This document shows positions 24,806 to 33,056 of a DNA stretch of 64,000 nucleotides, in pieces. Numbering within the stretch: position 1 is the first letter of the stretch; the number at the start of each line of letters is the position of its first letter. A program made the position numbers and the translations under genes. The notes beneath the pieces are model-generated. The model was not told the origin of the DNA. It saw only the letters and a program-made list of their open reading frames with translations, and did no database searches. Origin of the DNA: a virus; IMG/VR virus record IMGVR_UViG_3300049811_000692, positions 41,429 to 105,428 of that record; one strand, written 5' to 3'.

Positions 24806-25036
24806 CTACAGCCGCCGCCGCGAGAGCAGCGGCGGGTAGGTGGTGGGGAACCCGGGCGGGCGAGGCTCGCGCCAGGCGTCCGGGTCAGGCCAGGCGACGT
24901 AGATGTTCGTCGGCCAGGTGGCGCGCCAACCGGCGGCCTCGGCTTCCGCCGCCTCCTTCGTCGGAAGCGGCTCGGCCGACGCAAAGCGGTCGGTGGTCTG
25001 GTTCCAGACGCACCAGGCCTCTCGGATGTCCGTCAC
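24806..25036 (-). CDS. Small protein sharing the N-terminal domain of an array 2 protein
   Basis: A 76-residue protein. The first ~45 residues (WCVWNQTTDRFASAEPLPT, KEAAEAEAAGWRATW) align with the N-terminus of the 212-residue protein at 43273, so the two arrays share material. It overlaps the upstream gene by 4 bases and has no array element of its own, so translation is probably coupled. Unknown function. Confidence 0.65.
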   Translation of the reverse strand: MTDIREAWCVWNQTTDRFASAEPLPTKEAAEAEAAGWRATWPTNIYVAWPDPDAWREPRPPGFPTTYPPLLSRRRL

Positions 25037-25452
25037 TGCGGCTCGATCTTCGCCGCGACGTGGATGTGGAACATCCCGGGCGTGCTCATCTCGGTGATCG
25101 TCTCGCCCGTCCGCGCCATGCGGCCGAGGAAGATGACCAGCTTGCGGACGGTCTCGACGTCGATCTTCACGTCCACGATGTCCTCGCCGTACTCGCCGCC
25201 CTCCTCGGGGCCGGTGATGACGCCGATGCCGGAGAGCGGCTGCTGGTTGAGGGCCTGCAGCGAGAAGAAGTTGGCGGGGCCGTAAAGCAGCCCCTCGTCA
25301 TCCACCCACAGGTAGTCGCCGGTCGGGAAGCGCCCGGCGCAGGTCATGGGGCGGTTGTCCCAGAAGGCGCAGATCTCGCGGTGCGTGACCTGGCCGGGAA
25401 GTTCCACGACCTCCACCGTCTCGGTGTTGGGGTCGATCTTGATGATCTTCAT
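25033..25452 (-). CDS. DUF3846-like protein
   Basis: A 139-residue protein. MKIIKIDPNTETVEVVELPG and DDEGLLYGPANFFS followed by GIGVITGPEEGG resemble the DUF3846 family, widespread in phages and plasmids with unknown function. The C-terminal 60 residues (KIDVETVRKLVIFLGRMART) are extra to the usual short form. The start is set by the array element. Confidence 0.65.
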   Translation of the reverse strand: MKIIKIDPNTETVEVVELPGQVTHREICAFWDNRPMTCAGRFPTGDYLWVDDEGLLYGPANFFSLQALNQQPLSGIGVITGPEEGGEYGEDIVDVKIDVETVRKLVIFLGRMARTGETITEMSTPGMFHIHVAAKIEPQ

Positions 25453-25545
25453 GGTGGTGTCCTTCGTCCCGATCAGGGGACGCGACTGGCCGCCCCAAGA
25501 CGGGGCGGCGGGTGCCCGGGCGCCGAAGCGCCGCGGGCGGGAGGG
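25453..25545 (-). repeat. Start-associated element, copy 7
   Basis: Hairpin 1 GTCCC-gatca-GGGGAC; hairpin 2 CCGCCCC/GGGGCGG; hairpin 3 CCCGGGCGC/GCGCCGCGGG. Confidence 0.85.
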
Positions 25546-26109
25546 TCAGGCGGCCTCCTCCTCGTCATCCGGCTCCGCGAGCTCCGCGGGGAGCTCGTTG
25601 AGCGGGTAGGTGCCGTGGAGGTGGAGCGGCTCGTTCATGTCCCGGTAGCGGTTGCCCTCGTCGGGCTTCGTCCGGGGCCAGCGGCTCACGTACACCTCGA
25701 GCACCTCGTCATCGAGGTTCACGAGGTAGCCGTACTCGGCGTCGTAGCCGGCCATGCCGGCGTCGAGATTGGAGGCTATCGCCCCGCGCACCAGGCGCTT
25801 GACGATGGTCCCCTGGTCGCGCCGGAAGAACGAGTAGGCGTCGCTGCCAGTGCTGACGCTGCGGTCGTGCGCGTCGGCGCCCCAGCGGCTCACCATCTCC
25901 GGGGTGATCGGGTCATTCCACGAGATCTGCTCGACCTTGGTCGCGAGCTCCCGGAGCCGGTCGATCCAGCCGTCGCCGTGCAGCTCGCGGAACTCGGTGA
26001 GCTCCTTGAGGATGGTGGCGCCGACGCCGGCGAAGTAGCCGTCGAACTGGTTGTAGGCGATCTTGTCCGTGCCGCCGATGCGGACGCCGGTGAGGGATCG
26101 GGTACCCAT
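25546..26109 (-). CDS. MGTRSLT-type phage protein
   Basis: A 187-residue protein. The N-terminus MGTRSLTGVRIGG, then IAYNQFDGYFAGVG, is shared by a broad group of phage hypothetical proteins that begin MGTRSLT and contain QYDGYPSGxG. Function unknown. The C-terminus is strongly acidic (ELAEPDDEEEAA). The array element precedes the start. Confidence 0.7.
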   Translation of the reverse strand: MGTRSLTGVRIGGTDKIAYNQFDGYFAGVGATILKELTEFRELHGDGWIDRLRELATKVEQISWNDPITPEMVSRWGADAHDRSVSTGSDAYSFFRRDQGTIVKRLVRGAIASNLDAGMAGYDAEYGYLVNLDDEVLEVYVSRWPRTKPDEGNRYRDMNEPLHLHGTYPLNELPAELAEPDDEEEAA

Positions 26110-26208
26110 GGTAGGGGTGGTCCTTCGTCCCCAGGCAGGGGAACGCGACTGGCCGCCTCACGTTGAGGCGGCGGGTGCGGAGGGCGCCGAAGCGCCCCCC
26201 GCGGTGCG
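26110..26208 (-). repeat. Start-associated element, copy 8
   Basis: Hairpin 1 GTCCCC-aggca-GGGGAAC with one unpaired base; hairpin 2 CCGCCTC/GAGGCGG; hairpin 3 GGGCGC/GCGCCC. Confidence 0.8.
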
Positions 26209-27405
26209 TCAGATCGTCACCTTGTTCATCAAGGCGCCGGCCTTCCGCTCGAGCGCGACGCGCTCGTCCTGGTGCGGGATGTCACGGGCCATGGCGGTGA
26301 TGCCCTGGACCATGTCCCAGATCGAACGGGCCGGGCGGCCCTCGGTCTGCATGACGCTCTCCAGGATCGCCTTGGCGCCCGACTTCGAGAAGTCGCGCTG
26401 CCCGAGCCACTCGAGCGCCTCGTCGTCGGTCTTGGCGACGGTGAGACGCTTCGCCTCGATGGCCTTGCGGGCCACCGCACTCGCGGAGATGTTGGAGAAG
26501 TCCTTGAGGGTCGGCATCACCTCCCCCCGGAAGCGATCCGGGAGGCCAGAGGTGTGACGGAGCGCGATCTCGTTGCGCCCTTCGACTCCCCACAAATTGC
26601 GATTCAGGCAAATCGCCCGAAGGTACATCGTCACCACCCTGAGGGAGGCAGCGCCGACCTCTGAGTTGGAGACCATGAAGCCCGGGAAGATCAGATCGGG
26701 GTCGCCGTTGTCGAGCTTGCCGATCTCGATCGGGTACTGGTCCCGACACAGGAAGAGGAACACGTCGCGATCGCTCGCGTAGAGCGTGGTGCTCTGCTTC
26801 GAGAGATAGTCGGGGTTCGGATCGTAGGTCCCCGTGGTCCAGTCGATGACACCCGGCACCTTCCAGGTGCCGTCCTCGGTGATGGCCTTGACCGCCTCGA
26901 CCACGTCCGCGTCCCACACCCGCCCGTAGGTGGGCGAGGTGATGGCGCGCAGCTCGGTGCGGCCCTCCGGCGTCGTGGTCTTCAGGAGCTTGATGCTCTC
27001 CTCGGATGAACGGCTGAGGAGATCCTGAACGACGGCGGGGGCGAGCCGGGTGCGTCGCAGATAGCGGGCCGGGAAGTCGATGTGCTGACACAGCTGGCTG
27101 AACGACCAGTGCGTCGGGTAGCCCTCGCCATCGGGGGCGAGGATCCGCATGGTGTCGGCCGAGAGGTTCTCGTCGGCCAGCACCCTCAGCGACCGCGTCC
27201 CGTAGGTGTTGACGATCGAGTTCTCCATGCGCGCCTTCACGGCGTCCAGGAGGTCGTCCAGCGACAGAAAGCGCTGGTCGTCAGGGCGGGTGTACCACTG
27301 GGAACTCAGGGACCCGTCGAGGGCCCCGCGCCGCACGTCCACGCGCCGCGCCCCCGAGGGGGCGGAGGGCAGGGTGGCCGCGGGCGGGATGATGGTATCC
27401 GGCAT
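26209..27405 (-). CDS. DUF932 family protein
   Basis: A 398-residue cytosolic protein of the DUF932 (phage/plasmid-like, TIGR03299-like) group. Features are the central TELRAITSPTYGRVWDADVV, then TLYASDRDVFLFLCRD and the later NSEVGAASLRVVTMYLRAIC with CLNRNLWG. These proteins are carried by many plasmids and phages and have no settled function. It is the largest protein of array 1. The start MPDTIIPP is 11 bases from GAAGGA of the array element; the upstream in-frame ATG lies inside the element and is rejected. Confidence 0.8.
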   Translation of the reverse strand: MPDTIIPPAATLPSAPSGARRVDVRRGALDGSLSSQWYTRPDDQRFLSLDDLLDAVKARMENSIVNTYGTRSLRVLADENLSADTMRILAPDGEGYPTHWSFSQLCQHIDFPARYLRRTRLAPAVVQDLLSRSSEESIKLLKTTTPEGRTELRAITSPTYGRVWDADVVEAVKAITEDGTWKVPGVIDWTTGTYDPNPDYLSKQSTTLYASDRDVFLFLCRDQYPIEIGKLDNGDPDLIFPGFMVSNSEVGAASLRVVTMYLRAICLNRNLWGVEGRNEIALRHTSGLPDRFRGEVMPTLKDFSNISASAVARKAIEAKRLTVAKTDDEALEWLGQRDFSKSGAKAILESVMQTEGRPARSIWDMVQGITAMARDIPHQDERVALERKAGALMNKVTI

Positions 27406-27508
27406 AGTGCCGTGGTCCTTCTTCGGCCCCAGGCAGGGGGCCGCGACTGGCCAGAGCAATACGCTCCGGCGGAAGTGCCCGCGGCACAGAGGCGCCGCGG
27501 GCGGGCGA
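27406..27508 (-). repeat. Start-associated element, copy 9
   Basis: Hairpin 1 GGCCCC-aggca-GGGGGCC. Hairpin 2 is fully different in sequence, CCAGAGC-aata-GCTCCGG with one mismatch, yet keeps the fold. Confidence 0.8.
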
Positions 27509-28021
27509 TCAGCCGGGCGGCAGATCGATGGGGTGGCCAGCTCCCTTCAGCAGGTCGGCGATGCGCTGGGCGACCAGCGCCGGATTGTCCAAGTCGCCGA
27601 GGTAGGTGCCGGGGTTGAACAGTCGGGCCGTGTCGTAGCGGCCGAGCTCAAAAAACCGCCCGCACGCCTCGAAGTCCTGTTCCGGATCCACGCCGAACGG
27701 GCGTTCCGCGGAGCGTGTTTCCGGCTCGGCATACAGGACCGAGATGTCGGCGGCCCGGTTGAAGCCGAGCTTGACCAGCTCGCGCGCAGACCGGATCGGG
27801 GTCCAGTTGAAGTTCTCCCAGAGCGCCATGCAGAACCCCTGGCTCTGGAACCAGGGGTCGAGGGAGGCGTGTCCTGCCGCGCAGGCGGCGGTGCCGCATT
27901 CGTTGGCCTTGCCCCACGACCCCATGTTGAGGTCCAGGAAGAAGGGAGGGGCGGGAGCCTTCTCGGCCTCCGCGAGCGTCAGCATGATCGCCCGGAGGCG
28001 CTGGAGTGCTTCCACGTTCAT
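27509..28021 (-). CDS. Array 1 paralogue A (CGTxACAxG family)
   Basis: A 170-residue protein, first of three tandem paralogues. Shared features are an N-terminal helix (MNVEALQRLRAIMLTLAEAE), CGTAACAAGHASLDPWF (about 42-58), a middle with FFELG and a C-terminal helix ending near DLLKG. This copy has diverged most. The Cys pair in CGTxAC could bind metal. Function unknown. Confidence 0.7.
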   Translation of the reverse strand: MNVEALQRLRAIMLTLAEAEKAPAPPFFLDLNMGSWGKANECGTAACAAGHASLDPWFQSQGFCMALWENFNWTPIRSARELVKLGFNRAADISVLYAEPETRSAERPFGVDPEQDFEACGRFFELGRYDTARLFNPGTYLGDLDNPALVAQRIADLLKGAGHPIDLPPG

Positions 28022-28114
28022 GGTGGGTGTCCTTCGTCCCCAGGCAGGGGGACGCGACTGGCCGCCTCGATGGGAGGCGACGGGGCCCGGGCGCCGAGGC
28101 GCCGCGGGCGAGGG
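28022..28114 (-). repeat. Start-associated element, copy 10
   Basis: Hairpin 1 GTCCCC-aggca-GGGGGAC; hairpin 2 CCGCCTC/GAGGCG; hairpin 3 CCCGGGCGC/GCGCCGCGGG. Confidence 0.85.
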
Positions 28115-28648
28115 TCAGGTGAGGCCCGCCTCCCGGCGAGCCTCGGCCTCCAGCTTGAGCCGGGCGAGCAGCTTCTCGACGCGGTTCAGGACGGCCTGCG
28201 GCGAGCCGAGTTCCGAGCGCTCGTATTCGTCGGGATCGAAGAGGTAGCGCGCGCGGGGCTCGGGGATACCGAAGAAGCTTGCCGCCGCGTGGTAGTTGAG
28301 GGGCCACTCGTAGGGATTGATCTCGGCGAGCTCCTCTTCGGGCGGGCCGCTCGGCGTTTTGTGGATCGGCATGACGGTGCGCCCCATGCAGGTGACTTTC
28401 GCGAGCTCTTCCACAGTGAAAGCCGCCGTGCCGCGCGCGGTGACCAGAAAGAGCCCGCGCTCCTGGAACCAGGGGTCCAGGCAGGCGAGGCCGACCGCGC
28501 AGGCGGTGGTACCGCATTCAGAGCGGCCATGAGCCCAGAGATCCATCCGGAGGTGGATGATGGGTGGCGAGAGCGCGTCCTGCGCCTCAATCTGCTGCGC
28601 AAGCAGGTCGCAGAGCCGTTCGAGCGCCTCGATGTTGGGTGTAGTCAT
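28115..28648 (-). CDS. Array 1 paralogue B (CGTxACAxG family)
   Basis: A 177-residue protein with N-terminus MTTPNIEALERLCDLLAQQI and C-terminus LEAEARREAGLT nearly identical to the next gene upstream. The core CGTTACAVGLACLDPWFQERG (about 45-65) is shared by all three. The middle (about 75-130) differs more, so the ends are under stronger constraint or were homogenised by recombination. Confidence 0.75.
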   Translation of the reverse strand: MTTPNIEALERLCDLLAQQIEAQDALSPPIIHLRMDLWAHGRSECGTTACAVGLACLDPWFQERGLFLVTARGTAAFTVEELAKVTCMGRTVMPIHKTPSGPPEEELAEINPYEWPLNYHAAASFFGIPEPRARYLFDPDEYERSELGSPQAVLNRVEKLLARLKLEAEARREAGLT

Positions 28649-28740
28649 CGTGGTGTCCTTCGTCCCCAGGCAGGGGGACGCGACTGGCCGCCTCGATGTG
28701 AGGCGGCGGGGCCCGGGCGCCGAGGCGCCGCGGGCGAGGG
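28649..28740 (-). repeat. Start-associated element, copy 11
   Basis: Hairpin 1 GTCCCC-aggca-GGGGGAC; hairpin 2 CCGCCTC/GAGGCGG; hairpin 3 as in copy 10. Confidence 0.85.
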
Positions 28741-29277
28741 TCAGGTGAGGCCCGCCTCGCGGCGAGCCTCGGCCGTCAGCTTGAGCTGGGCGAGCAGCTC
28801 CTCGACGCGGTTCAGGACGGCCTGCGGCGAATTGCGCTCGCCGCGGCCGTACTCTTCCGGATCAAAGAGGCCGCGCGCCTGCCAGGGCTTGATCCCAAAG
28901 AACGACGCGCCCGCGTTGTACTCGTGGGGCCAGTCGAATGGGTCGCGGCCCGTATCCGGGTTGTTCGGGTCTCGATGGATCGGGAAGAGCCGCTTGCCAG
29001 GGTGGCGCTTGAGGTCGTCGAGCGTTCGGGCGATGTCGCCGTCGCTGCTCACCAGCACAAGCCCGCGCTCCTGGAACCAGGGGTCGAGGCAGGCGAGGCC
29101 CAAGGCGCAGGCCGTTGAGCCGCAATCGGCGCGGTAAGGTTCGGAGCGCCCCCAGTTGCACATGTCGAGGCGGATCTCAACAAAGCGCTGCAGCACAGGA
29201 GCGGCTTTCTCGACCGCGATTTGCTCCGCGAGCAGACGGCAGAGCCGCTCGAGCGCCTCGATGTTGGGTGTGGTCAT
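28741..29277 (-). CDS. Array 1 paralogue C (CGTxACAxG family), first gene of the array
   Basis: A 178-residue protein, closest to paralogue B: MTTPNIEALERLCRLLAEQI, CGSTACALGLACLDPWF and the same ARREAGLT end. It is the promoter-proximal gene of array 1; a copy of the array element and, further upstream, a variant operator site precede it. Confidence 0.75.
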   Translation of the reverse strand: MTTPNIEALERLCRLLAEQIAVEKAAPVLQRFVEIRLDMCNWGRSEPYRADCGSTACALGLACLDPWFQERGLVLVSSDGDIARTLDDLKRHPGKRLFPIHRDPNNPDTGRDPFDWPHEYNAGASFFGIKPWQARGLFDPEEYGRGERNSPQAVLNRVEELLAQLKLTAEARREAGLT

Positions 29278-29345
29278 CGTGGGTGGTCCTTCGTCTCCAG
29301 GCAGGGGGACGCGACTGGCCGCCTCGATTCGAGGCGGCGGGAACA
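29278..29345 (-). repeat. Start-associated element, copy 12
   Basis: Hairpin 1 GTCTCC-aggca-GGGGGAC with a G-U pair in RNA; hairpin 2 CCGCCTC/GAGGCGG. No hairpin 3, as no gene lies upstream. Confidence 0.8.
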
Positions 29346-29390
29346 ACCGGCTGGGGTGGCACAAAGGGCTGCACACCAGATGTGGTGGAT

Positions 29391-29404
29391 CATATCATAA
29401 TGTG
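29391..29404 (-). promoter_or_regulatory. Variant operator CATATCATAATGTG before array 1
   Basis: Matches the 14-bp site with one change (CATAT for CACAT). TATGAT on the - strand overlaps it and could be the -10. A near-site with a 3-base centre (CACACCAGATGTG) lies at 29372. The bases 29346-29650 otherwise hold no gene, only this site, a promoter for the helicase and a hairpin. Confidence 0.5.
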
Positions 29405-29459
29405 GCTCGCCGCACAACCGGCAGCATGAGTCAAGTCACAGAAAAAAGTGAAAATCCTC

Positions 29460-29487
29460 TTGCGTGAGGGGCGGCTCGCGGTATCGT
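29460..29487 (+). promoter_or_regulatory. Candidate promoter of the helicase operon
   Basis: TTGCGT, 16 bases, TATCGT. It lacks the 14-bp operator. The leader to the helicase start would be about 155 bases. Confidence 0.45.
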
Positions 29488-29511
29488 GGGGGCTTCCCGG
29501 TGCCGGAAAAA

Positions 29512-29539
29512 GTTGACCCGCCGGCGGGGCAGCCGGCGG
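29512..29539. other. Strong hairpin in the helicase leader
   Basis: GACCCGCCGG and CCGGCGGGTC form a 10-bp stem, with AAAAAGTT before it, so it could terminate - strand transcripts or structure the helicase leader. Confidence 0.5.
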
Positions 29540-29650
29540 GTCATGCGAGGCGCCTGGGAAGGAGCGCACTGCGCGCGCGGCAATGGGGTAACCGCCCCAG
29601 AGATGTAGCGCGCATGGCCTTCGGAATCAACATCTAAATGGGAAGAACAG

Positions 29651-31198
29651 ATGGGGATGTGGGCACCTGGGAAGGTCGGAATCAGTCACCCGGACAAGGG
29701 CGTGCTCGGGCTCTCCGGGACCCGCCTCCCCCCCGCCAACATCGAAGCCGAGCAGGCCCTCCTCGGCGCCCTCCTCTCCAACAACAAGGCGCGCGAACGC
29801 ATCGGCGAACTCGCCCCGCATCACTTCGCCGACCCCGCCCACAGCGCCATCTTCGCGGCCATCATGCGGCGCCTCGACGCCGGCCAGATCGCGGACGCCG
29901 TCAGCGTCCGCAATGAGGTCGAGCATCACCCCGATCTCGCCGAAGCCGGCGGCGGCGCCTACCTCGCCCAGCTCCTCGCCGCCATGGTCGGCATCGTCAA
30001 CGCCGGCGAGTACGCCCGACTCATCCGCGACGCCTGGGTGCGTCGCCAGATCATCGCGGTCGCGGAGGAGGCCGCCCGCGGCGCCTACTGGGAGGAGGGA
30101 GCAGATCAGGACGGGGGCGAGATCCTTCAGCGCGTGGTCGAGCAGGTCGAGGCGCTGCGCGAGCAGAGCGGCACCGGCGTCCCGCTCCTCGATCCCGCGA
30201 CCGCCATCAACGCCATGCTCGCCGAGGCCGAGCAGGCGCACCGCAACGGCGGCGTGCGCGGCATCCCCACCTGCTTCAAACCCGTCGATGAGCTGTTCAT
30301 GGGCGCGGTCCCGGGCGGGCTCTACATCCTCGGCGCCAGGCCCGGCATGGGGAAGTCGGCCCTCGCCATGCAGATCGCGCTCCGACTGGCCGCGCGGCGC
30401 CAGAAGGCGATCGAGAAGGGCGCGGAGCCGCCGCCTGGGCGCGTGTTTTTCGCCTCGCTCGAGATGACAGCGGTGCAGCTCATGGAGCGCGCCATTTCCG
30501 TGGCCTCAGGCGTCTATGCGAACGACATCGGCCGCGGCCGCATCTACGACGACCCGGACAAGATGCGGCGGGTGATGGAGGCGCGGGACCGCATTGCCTC
30601 GCTCCCGGTGCTGATCGAGGACGCGGCCCAGGTCAGCATCGGCACGATCGAGCGCCGCGCCATCGAAGCCCGGCGCAAGCTCCAAGGCCTCGACCTCATC
30701 GTGGTCGATCACCTCCACATCGTCGATCGAGGCAAGACCTCCGGGAAGTTCGGCGACACCCAGGCCGTGGGCGAGATCAGCCGCGGGCTCAAGGCGATGG
30801 CGAAGCGCCTGAAGGTCCCTGTCCTGGCGCTGGCGCAGCTCAACCGCGGGGTCGAGACACGCGACGACAAGCGCCCCACGCTCGCCGACCTGCGCCAGTC
30901 GGGCGACATCGAGCAGGACGCCGATGGCGTACTCTTCCTCTACCGGCACGAGTACTACCTCGGGAACCAGCCGCCCGCGCCGGCGGGCAACGAGCGCCCC
31001 GAGAAGCACACGGAGCGGTGCTCCCAGTGGCTCGCCGAGAAGGATCTCTGGCGGGGCAAGGCCGAGGTCATCATCGCGAAGAACCGCGGCGGCGAGAACA
31101 ACGTCACCGCCATGCTCGGCTGGGACGCGCCTCGCACCCGCTTCACCGACCACATCGACGACGTCATCCACCCTGACAGATCAGAGGAGGCCTCCTGA
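29651..31198 (+). CDS. dnaB: DnaB-like replicative helicase
   Basis: A 515-residue hexameric 5'-3' helicase of the DnaB family that unwinds DNA at the phage fork. The N-terminal domain (about 25-130, LPPANIEAEQALLGALLSNN) matches the DnaB N-domain. The RecA-like core has Walker A GARPGMGKS at about 228-236, a Walker B with VVDHLHIV at about 350 (His where most have Tyr), LAQLNRGVETRDDKRPTLADLRQSGDIEQDAD and the arginine-finger region near IAKNRGG. It is the first gene of a short replication operon and overlaps the next gene by one base. Confidence 0.93.
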   Translation: MGMWAPGKVGISHPDKGVLGLSGTRLPPANIEAEQALLGALLSNNKARERIGELAPHHFADPAHSAIFAAIMRRLDAGQIADAVSVRNEVEHHPDLAEAGGGAYLAQLLAAMVGIVNAGEYARLIRDAWVRRQIIAVAEEAARGAYWEEGADQDGGEILQRVVEQVEALREQSGTGVPLLDPATAINAMLAEAEQAHRNGGVRGIPTCFKPVDELFMGAVPGGLYILGARPGMGKSALAMQIALRLAARRQKAIEKGAEPPPGRVFFASLEMTAVQLMERAISVASGVYANDIGRGRIYDDPDKMRRVMEARDRIASLPVLIEDAAQVSIGTIERRAIEARRKLQGLDLIVVDHLHIVDRGKTSGKFGDTQAVGEISRGLKAMAKRLKVPVLALAQLNRGVETRDDKRPTLADLRQSGDIEQDADGVLFLYRHEYYLGNQPPAPAGNERPEKHTERCSQWLAEKDLWRGKAEVIIAKNRGGENNVTAMLGWDAPRTRFTDHIDDVIHPDRSEEAS

Positions 31199-32247
31199 TG
31201 GCCCGCATTCGCTCCGTCCATCCCGGCCTCTTCACGGACGAGGCCTTCATGTGCCTCACCCCTTGGGCGCGCATCCTCCTGGTCGGTCTGCTCACCGAGG
31301 CCGACGACAACGGCGTCTTCGCCTGGAAGCCCGTCACCCTGAAGGTCCGTCTGCTCCCCGCCGATCATGTGGACGTGAACCCCCTGCTCGCCGAGCTTCA
31401 GCAGGCCGGATTCCTCCGCCAGTACGACGTGCGGGGCAGCCTCTACGGCGCCGTCCGCAACTTCTGCCGCTGGCAGCGCCCTGAGCGCCCGAACACCGTC
31501 CACCCGCTCCCGGACGCGATCGCCGAGTTTGTGGCGCTCGGGGCGCGCGGCCGCGGGCGGCGCAAGCAGGAGGCCCCGCCGCCGGCGGCGCCCGCCCCCG
31601 CGCAGGAGGCCTCACCGAGGCCGCGGCAGCGCGAGTACCCGTCGCTCGAGCTGCTCCAGGGCGGCCGCGCCCAGCCGCCAGAGCGGGAGGAGAGGCCCGC
31701 GGCCGCGCCGCCGCAGCGCCCGCGCGAGGCCTGGGAGGAGGGGCCGCCGGCCTGGCTGGAGGCCGCGACACCGCCCGCCGAGGAAGACCTGCGGGCTCCG
31801 GCCGCGCGCGGCAGCGGCCGCGGGGACTGGCCGACGGGCGAGCGCCAGGAGGATGGCTCGCTCCTCTGCGCGGACGGCAAGGTCAGGGCATCCCGCCAGC
31901 TCCTCGAGAAGCTGAGCGGGGGGCCGTTGAAGCCCTCCAAGGTGCGGGGCTGGGCGCACTGGATCGACCGCTCGATCAAGTACGGGGATTGGGGCTGCGG
32001 CGGCGTGGTCTGGGACGGCGCCTGCCGTGACATCCGGGCGATCCTGGGCTGGCCCGACGGCATGGCCGCCGACTGGGGCCCGCTGGCGGAGTGGTGCCAC
32101 GCCGGCCTGGATTTCCCGACGATCGAGCGCGTGTTGCGCGAGGGCGTGGCGTCCATGGGCGAGAAGCCCATCACCTCGCTCGCCTTCTTCCAGGCGCCCA
32201 TGGCGGTGCTGATGGAGCGCGCCGGCTACCGCCGGGCCAGCGCTTAG
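31198..32247 (+). CDS. Phage replication protein, probable helicase loader/initiator
   Basis: A 349-residue protein. The N-terminus (MARIRSVHPGLFTDEAFMCL, ARILLVGLLTEADDNGVF, WKPVTLKVRLLP) is a widespread phage replication domain of winged-helix type. A Pro/Ala/Arg linker of about 100 residues follows, then a C-terminal domain (about 235-345) that may contact the helicase. The start overlaps the helicase stop (TGATG). Loader function is inferred from the pairing. It converges on the VRR-NUC gene with 4 bases of overlap. Confidence 0.7.
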   Translation: MARIRSVHPGLFTDEAFMCLTPWARILLVGLLTEADDNGVFAWKPVTLKVRLLPADHVDVNPLLAELQQAGFLRQYDVRGSLYGAVRNFCRWQRPERPNTVHPLPDAIAEFVALGARGRGRRKQEAPPPAAPAPAQEASPRPRQREYPSLELLQGGRAQPPEREERPAAAPPQRPREAWEEGPPAWLEAATPPAEEDLRAPAARGSGRGDWPTGERQEDGSLLCADGKVRASRQLLEKLSGGPLKPSKVRGWAHWIDRSIKYGDWGCGGVVWDGACRDIRAILGWPDGMAADWGPLAEWCHAGLDFPTIERVLREGVASMGEKPITSLAFFQAPMAVLMERAGYRRASA

Positions 32248-32714
32248 TCGGGGAGGAAGGCCCAGATCGGCTTCGCGCGGTAGGGCACGCCGAGCTCCTC
32301 GACCAGCCGGAAGAACTGCCCGCCGGTCGAGACGACTTCCACGCGGAAGCCGAGCGCGCGCAGCTTCGGGTGCATCTCCCGCTGCGCCTCGGATAGCCGG
32401 GTGGCTTTCTGCACCACCGTGTTGCCGAGACGGATCTCGGGCGCCTTCATCTCGATGAAGGTGACGCGCGCGCCCTGCTGCAGCAGGACGAGGTCGGGCA
32501 TCCCGGCGCGTGCGCCTTCGGCCTTGAGGATTGCGCCGCTGATGCCGTCTCGCCGGCCGCCGTTCGGAATGGAGAACAGGATCGCGTCGGTGTCCGCGAC
32601 GTTGCGGTCCCACCAGTCCACGATGGAGACCTGAAGGTCGCTTTCCTGGTGGCGGGGGCGCCCGCGGCGCGCCTGCCCGGCCAGCCCCCCCATGAAAACG
32701 CCTCTTGTAGGCAT
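32244..32714 (-). CDS. VRR-NUC domain nuclease
   Basis: A 156-residue protein of the VRR-NUC (PD-(D/E)xK) fold: IPNGGRRDGISGAILKAEGA, MPDLVLL with the acidic residue and FIEMKAPE with ExK, then a helix KATRLSEAQREMHPKLRALG. Such nucleases act as Holliday-junction or structure-specific nucleases and are common in phages. The ATG at 32714 has GGAG 5 bases upstream and is preferred over the GTG one codon earlier. It follows the Cro-like gene by 18 bases, so both are likely transcribed from the repressor-controlled leftward promoter. Confidence 0.85.
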   Translation of the reverse strand: MPTRGVFMGGLAGQARRGRPRHQESDLQVSIVDWWDRNVADTDAILFSIPNGGRRDGISGAILKAEGARAGMPDLVLLQQGARVTFIEMKAPEIRLGNTVVQKATRLSEAQREMHPKLRALGFRVEVVSTGGQFFRLVEELGVPYRAKPIWAFLPD

Positions 32715-32732
32715 CACAACTCCGTGTGGTAA

Positions 32733-33011
32733 TTAGGCCCGCCTCGAATCCCGAGACGCCGGCGCCTTGGCGCGGCTTCGCTGGACGAGGATGGTGATCT
32801 GAGCGTCCGGAAACAGGATGTTCTCGATGGCACGGAGGGTGGCGAACTGTGGACGCCAGGACGGCGAGGCGTCGGCCGCGCGCCGCTTTCCGCCGAAGCC
32901 GCGGAGGGTGTTCGGGTGCAGGCCCGTGCGTTCCGCCAGCGCCTTCTTCGAGAGCTTCTGCTTCTGGGCTTCGGCCTCGAGGAGCTCGATGAGAGATTCT
33001 AGGCAACTCAT
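32733..33011 (-). CDS. Cro-like XRE-type regulator
   Basis: A 92-residue protein with a helix-turn-helix near the N-terminus (EAQKQKLSKKALAERTGLHP, then NTLRGFGGKRR), a helix containing FATLRAIENILFP and a basic tail. It diverges from the CI-like repressor with one operator between the two starts, the classical Cro position. AGGAGG lies only one base from the ATG, an unusually short spacing. It would compete for the 14-bp site. Confidence 0.65.
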   Translation of the reverse strand: MSCLESLIELLEAEAQKQKLSKKALAERTGLHPNTLRGFGGKRRAADASPSWRPQFATLRAIENILFPDAQITILVQRSRAKAPASRDSRRA

Positions 33012-33028
33012 ACCTCCTTGTGTCCGAT

Positions 33029-33042
33029 CACACGGAGATGTG
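33029..33042. promoter_or_regulatory. Immunity-region operator CACACGGAGATGTG
   Basis: The site lies midway between the divergent Cro-like and CI-like starts (46 bases apart). TTGTGT lies 17 bases before TGGAAG on the + strand. Directly adjacent GTGTCCGATCACAC is an opposite-phase inverted repeat that may be a second binding site. Confidence 0.65.
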
Positions 33043-33056
33043 GAAGAGGGAAGAGA

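Noticed and set aside
29372-29384. A sixteenth operator (CACACCAGATGTG)
   Set aside because: The centre is three bases instead of four, so the half sites are out of register. Kept only as a near-site.
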